47,501 nt of DNA, taken from the NCBI GenBank assembly GCA_944391705.1, contig CALXUN010000002.1, forward strand, positions 72,279 through 119,779, read 5' to 3'. This DNA is from an uncultured Alphaproteobacteria bacterium (lineage in GTDB: Bacteria > Pseudomonadota > Alphaproteobacteria > RF32 > CAG-239). Numbering within the stretch: position 1 is the stretch's first letter; the number at the start of each line of letters is the position of its first letter. Position numbers and translations under genes: made by a program. Shown piece after piece: positions 44,916 to 47,501 of the stretch. The notes under the pieces were generated by a model. That model made no database searches. It had not been told where the DNA came from and saw nothing but the letters and a program-made list of their open reading frames with translations.

Positions 44916-45047
44916 TTTATCCTCATAAGTTTTGTTAAAACAACTTTTTTGTTTTTAGAGCTGTTTGAGAAGAAAAGCAACAATAAAATTAAAAAAATAT
45001 TAAGCAATCCGGCGTATATTAAAAAATCAACTAAAACGGAAACGATG

Positions 45048-46238
45048 ATGAGAATAATTGACAATACGGCTGATTTGGAAACACTGTGCCTTGAATTAAA
45101 GCAACAGGCATTTATCACGATAGATTCCGAATTTGTCCGCGAAAAGAGTTATTATCCGAAATTATGCCTGCTGCAAATCGGCTGGATTGATGATGCCGCC
45201 ATTATTGATCCGTTGGCACCTGATTTGGATTTCAGCGCTTTTTTTGATATTCTGGCCGATGAAAAGATTTTAAAAGTTTTCCATTCCGGACGCCAGGATA
45301 TTGAGATATTCTATAACATGACCGGTAAAATCCCGACCCCGGTTTTTGATACCCAGATTGCAGCTATGGTCTGCGGGTTTGGTCCGTCCGTCAGTTACGG
45401 CACGCTGGTACAAATGATAACCAAAGTTGATCTTGATAAGTCCAGCCGCTTAACCGACTGGAGCAGGCGCCCGCTTGAAAAAAAACAACTGGAATATGCT
45501 TTAAGAGACGTTACATTTTTAATTCCCTGCTATCAATATCTTGAGCAGAAACTTAAAGAACAGGGACGTGAACACTGGATTGACGAGGAAACAGCCGCTT
45601 TATGCGATGAAAACTTATATAAACCGGATCCGGACAATGCCTGGCAGAAAATCCGTCATTCGGCGCACAGCCTGTCTTTTCTTACCATGCTCAAAGAAGT
45701 GGCCGCCTGGCGGGAACGACGCGCCATGCTGCATAACACACCACGGCATTCGATTTTAAAAGACGATATGCTGCTAAACATCGTTGCCGCCGCACCGAAA
45801 ACCATTGAAGAAATGGCCAAAGTCCGTAATATCAACCGGGACATTGCCAGAGGCAAACTCGGCAAAGAAATTCTGGATGTCCTCGATCATGCCCGTAAAA
45901 TGCCGCCTGACAGCAATTTGCGCAAAATGGACTGCTCCAAACAAGTCAGCATTCCGGGAGCTGCAGGTGCTTTAATGGAAGTTTTGCGGCTGCTTTTAAA
46001 AATCAAAAGCGAACAAAACGGTATTGTTTCTTATCTGGTCGCGTCTGAAAAAAATCTGCGCGACATTGCCTGCGGTACCGATGATGAGAATAATCCGGCC
46101 TTAAACGGGTGGCGCTATGAGCTTTTCGGAAAATATGCATTGGCCTTCCGTAAGGGATTGGCCACAATCAGATATGACACCATTGACAAGGAAATTGTCA
46201 TTGATATTGCATCTAAAAAAAACGCCGCATCATCTTAA
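45048..46238 (+). CDS. rnd: Ribonuclease D
   Basis: 396 residues from the second of two adjacent ATGs, where GGA lies 7 nt upstream (45045 is the other choice). The open frame extends into aspS on the opposite strand, which is rejected. DEDDy exonuclease: DSEFVRE, HSGRQDIEIFY and YALRDVTFL carry the acidic residues and tyrosine. An HRDC domain follows (about 205-290, with WRERRAML and LLNIVAAAP). It trims 3' ends of tRNA precursors. Confidence 0.95.
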   Translation: MRIIDNTADLETLCLELKQQAFITIDSEFVREKSYYPKLCLLQIGWIDDAAIIDPLAPDLDFSAFFDILADEKILKVFHSGRQDIEIFYNMTGKIPTPVFDTQIAAMVCGFGPSVSYGTLVQMITKVDLDKSSRLTDWSRRPLEKKQLEYALRDVTFLIPCYQYLEQKLKEQGREHWIDEETAALCDENLYKPDPDNAWQKIRHSAHSLSFLTMLKEVAAWRERRAMLHNTPRHSILKDDMLLNIVAAAPKTIEEMAKVRNINRDIARGKLGKEILDVLDHARKMPPDSNLRKMDCSKQVSIPGAAGALMEVLRLLLKIKSEQNGIVSYLVASEKNLRDIACGTDDENNPALNGWRYELFGKYALAFRKGLATIRYDTIDKEIVIDIASKKNAASS

Positions 46239-46243
46239 AAAGT

Positions 46244-46281
46244 AAAAGGCTCTGCCGATAGTTCTTAAGCAGAGTCTTTTT
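46244..46281. terminator. Intrinsic terminator between rnd and the cold-shock gene
   Basis: AAAAGGCTCTGC and GCAGAGTCTTTT form a stem with one G-T pair and a 13-nt loop; T-runs lie on both sides, so it can serve both convergent genes. Confidence 0.82.
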
Positions 46282-46304
46282 AGAGGAAAAATCAAAAAAT
46301 ATAT

Positions 46305-46511
46305 CTATGATAAAATCTGGATTTCACCGGCTGCCATACGCCCTCTGTCATCATAAATTTCATAACTGACCTTTTGTCCGTCATATAATTTTTTAATTCC
46401 TTTTTCTTCCAATTTGGTAACATGAACAAAAATATCCTTGCCGCCGGTTTCCGGTTGAATAAAGCCATAACCTTTTTTGGAATTAAACCACTTTACAGTT
46501 CCCGTAGACAT
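46305..46511 (-). CDS. Cold-shock (CspA-family) protein
   Basis: 68 residues, one cold-shock domain: KGYGFIQ is RNP1 and DIFVHV is RNP2, with GTVKWFNSKK at the start. Such proteins bind single-stranded RNA and DNA and melt mRNA structure. AAGGAG lies 7 nt before the ATG. A consensus promoter and a 5' UTR hairpin precede it, suggesting control through the leader as for E. coli cspA. Confidence 0.96.
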   Translation of the reverse strand: MSTGTVKWFNSKKGYGFIQPETGGKDIFVHVTKLEEKGIKKLYDGQKVSYEIYDDRGRMAAGEIQILS

Positions 46512-46530
46512 AACGTCTCCTTTCTTTGTT

Positions 46531-46570
46531 TATATATAGCTTGTTTTACAAATCAGTCCGCCTATATATA
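46531..46570 (-). promoter_or_regulatory. 5' UTR hairpin of the cold-shock gene
   Basis: CTATATATA (46562-46570) and TATATATAG (46531-46539) are exact complements, making a 9-bp AU-rich stem with a 22-nt loop in the predicted leader, 20 nt upstream of the start codon. An AU stem of this kind would melt or refold with temperature; function is inferred. Confidence 0.45.
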
Positions 46571-46581
46571 GTAACAAGAAT

Positions 46582-46610
46582 ACCGTATGACAAAAAGAAA
46601 AATATGTCAA
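46582..46610 (-). promoter_or_regulatory. Promoter of the cold-shock gene
   Basis: Perfect TTGACA (46605-46610), 17-bp spacer and weak -10 TACGGT (46582-46587). Leader length would be about 64 nt. Confidence 0.5.
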
Positions 46611-46665
46611 GTAAAAATAAATATTTTTTTATATAATCTCTTTTAAGTTGTTTGTCGGTCTATTA

Positions 46666-47028
46666 TTAAAAATGGAACTTTTCTTTCATATTTTTGATAT
46701 AATCCACCCGTACGGAATTTTTTTTATGCTCTGACATATAAGAATCCAAGACATGAATAATTGCTTTCTCATATTTGGGTTCATTAACAGCGATTGTACA
46801 TAAATAATAAACGGCAGCCTCAAAAACCTGTTGTTTGTCGGTCCCCAGCTGCGCTGCAACAGCAACATAAGGCGGTGTACAGGCTTTTTCAAATTCCTTT
46901 TTTGAAATCAGGTAGCTTGTTTTTTGGATGGCATTGGCCTGACGCGGGGTGATTTCATCAGTTTCTTCTTTTCCCGCCCACCATAATTTAAAAAATTCCA
47001 CAATTTTCTGATTGGCATTTTTAAACAT
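46666..47028 (-). CDS. Hypothetical protein
   Basis: 120 residues from the ATG at 47026-47028, with GGAGGT 6 nt upstream. The open frame continues upstream to 47406 through the antisense of the tRNA and is rejected there. A helical protein with FFKLWWAGKEETDE near the start and YLICKK-like YLISKKEFEKACTPPYVAVAAQLG in the middle; no signal peptide. No family recognised. Confidence 0.72.
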   Translation of the reverse strand: MFKNANQKIVEFFKLWWAGKEETDEITPRQANAIQKTSYLISKKEFEKACTPPYVAVAAQLGTDKQQVFEAAVYYLCTIAVNEPKYEKAIIHVLDSYMSEHKKNSVRVDYIKNMKEKFHF

Positions 47029-47144
47029 GAATAACCTCCACAAGACAATATAAACATGTAATATCAAAATTTTTATAAAAAAGATATTAAAAAAGATTTG
47101 ACTTCTTAAATAAAAAAGCGTATGAACAACACACGAAAGCTTAT

Positions 47145-47218
47145 TGCTTTGTCGTCTAATGGTAGGACAGCGGACTCTGACTCCGTTAATCTTGGTTCGA
47201 ATCCAGGCAAAGCAGCCA
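47145..47218 (+). tRNA. tRNA-Gln (anticodon CTG)
   Basis: Acceptor TGCTTTG/CAAAGCA (7 bp), D arm GTCT/GGAC, anticodon stem GCGGA/TCCGT with loop CTCTGAC giving CTG, T arm CTTGG-TTCGAAT-CCAGG, discriminator G and encoded CCA. A terminator follows. Reads CAG codons. Confidence 0.96.
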
Positions 47219-47224
47219 CCAAAA

Positions 47225-47252
47225 AAACCCTCTTTATGAGGGTTTTTTTTTG
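47225..47252 (+). terminator. Intrinsic terminator after tRNA-Gln
   Basis: AAACCCTC and GAGGGTTT pair around TTTAT, followed by a T-run of nine in total. The same hairpin recurs at 47407. Confidence 0.88.
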
Positions 47253-47501
47253 GTGGCTTTTTTGTCATTGGATGAGAAGCAATGTTCGGAATCGCCGTGC
47301 CCGCCGGAAAATGTCGGCGGGCGACAAGATGGCGGCTGCCTTTAAAAAAGGTCAGCCGCCTATCCAGGCAAGTATGTTTGAGGCAGGTAGATTTATGATG
47401 AAACACAAACCCTCTTTATGAGGGTTTTTTTTGGTGGCTTTTTTGTCATTGGATGAGAAGCAATGTTCGGAATCGCCGTGCCCGCCGGAAAATGTCGGCG
47501 G
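47225..47501 (+). repeat. Direct repeat, period about 182 bp, continuing past the window
   Basis: 47225-47320 (96 bp) and 47407-47501 (95 bp, cut by the window) are identical apart from one T in a T-run. Each holds the terminator hairpin, GTCATTGGATGAGAAGC, and a CCCGCCG/CGGCGGG stem. The 86 bp between them holds a GGCGGCTG/CAGCCGCC stem and a 10-base match (ATCCAGGCAA) to the tRNA T-arm. An open frame over the region (47122-47421) crosses the tRNA and is not called. Confidence 0.85.

Noticed and set aside
44505..45047. Upstream extension of the rnd reading frame by 181 codons
   Set aside because: It runs antisense through aspS, resembles no RNase D N-terminus, and the ATG pair at 45045-45050 fits the family start.
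47029..47406. Upstream extension of the 120-residue hypothetical gene
   Set aside because: It crosses the antisense of tRNA-Gln and its terminator; the ATG at 47028 has a perfect ribosome site.
47122..47421. Open frame of 99 codons over the tRNA and repeats
   Set aside because: It contains the tRNA-Gln gene and both terminator hairpins; no ribosome site.

Overview
The window reads as chromosomal DNA from a low-to-moderate-GC (roughly 40-45%) alphaproteobacterium. The pointers are gene content and order: a Tim44-domain protein, MltA and an Smr-domain protein in one operon divergent from secB; an ELM1-family protein; a CarD regulator; YejA/YejB peptide transporter parts; class II fba; and a prepilin whose hydrophobic head is of the PilS-like kind. 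By inference it resembles uncultured, host- or gut-associated alphaproteobacterial lineages; no species can be named from sequence alone. Most of the window is ordinary, tightly packed housekeeping DNA with clear Shine-Dalgarno sites and many intrinsic terminators.

Layout. 1-3.9 kb: a cut TetR regulator, a DUF1349-like protein coupled to a zinc-finger-less DnaJ protein, two small exported proteins and an ELM1-family protein. 3.9-8.1 kb: a three-gene minus-strand operon of an unknown TTG-started membrane protein, yejA and yejB, without yejE or yejF. 8.2-11.9 kb: accA, clpP-clpX and two unknown genes. 12.5-15.3 kb: a lone VirB8-like protein divergent from a TolC-like lipoprotein that carries a C-terminal Ig/cadherin-like domain. 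15.4-21.6 kb: YmdB, and an operon of a diguanylate cyclase, rlmD, a lipoprotein and tkt. 21.8-26.5 kb: a duplicated-fold membrane protein, then the conserved yfgM-like, bamB, der set. 26.5-31 kb: yicC-gmk-cysK-lptG and an SDR enzyme. 31-35.2 kb: Smr, mltA, Tim44-like, secB, trmL, carD.

35.2-38.6 kb is the most unusual part. Two tandem paralogous small-RNA genes of about 155 nt each have their own identical promoter and 5' hairpin. Their remaining stems differ in sequence but keep pairing through compensatory changes, and each ends in its own terminator. A small HTH protein gene follows 27 nt after the second terminator. Next, past fba, a roughly 208-nt leader with a predicted pseudoknot and terminator precedes a type IV prepilin gene, and two copies of a 50-bp repeat flank this leader-prepilin unit.

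38.6-47.5 kb: an ABC exporter, a hybrid ankyrin/beta-barrel outer-membrane protein, a short coding remnant, a tiny CGCGC protein in front of an Hsp20, aspS divergent from rnd, a cold-shock protein with a structured 5' UTR, a small unknown gene, and tRNA-Gln(CTG). The window ends inside a direct repeat of about 182 bp that starts at the tRNA terminator. No insertion sequences, integrases or CRISPR arrays were seen.
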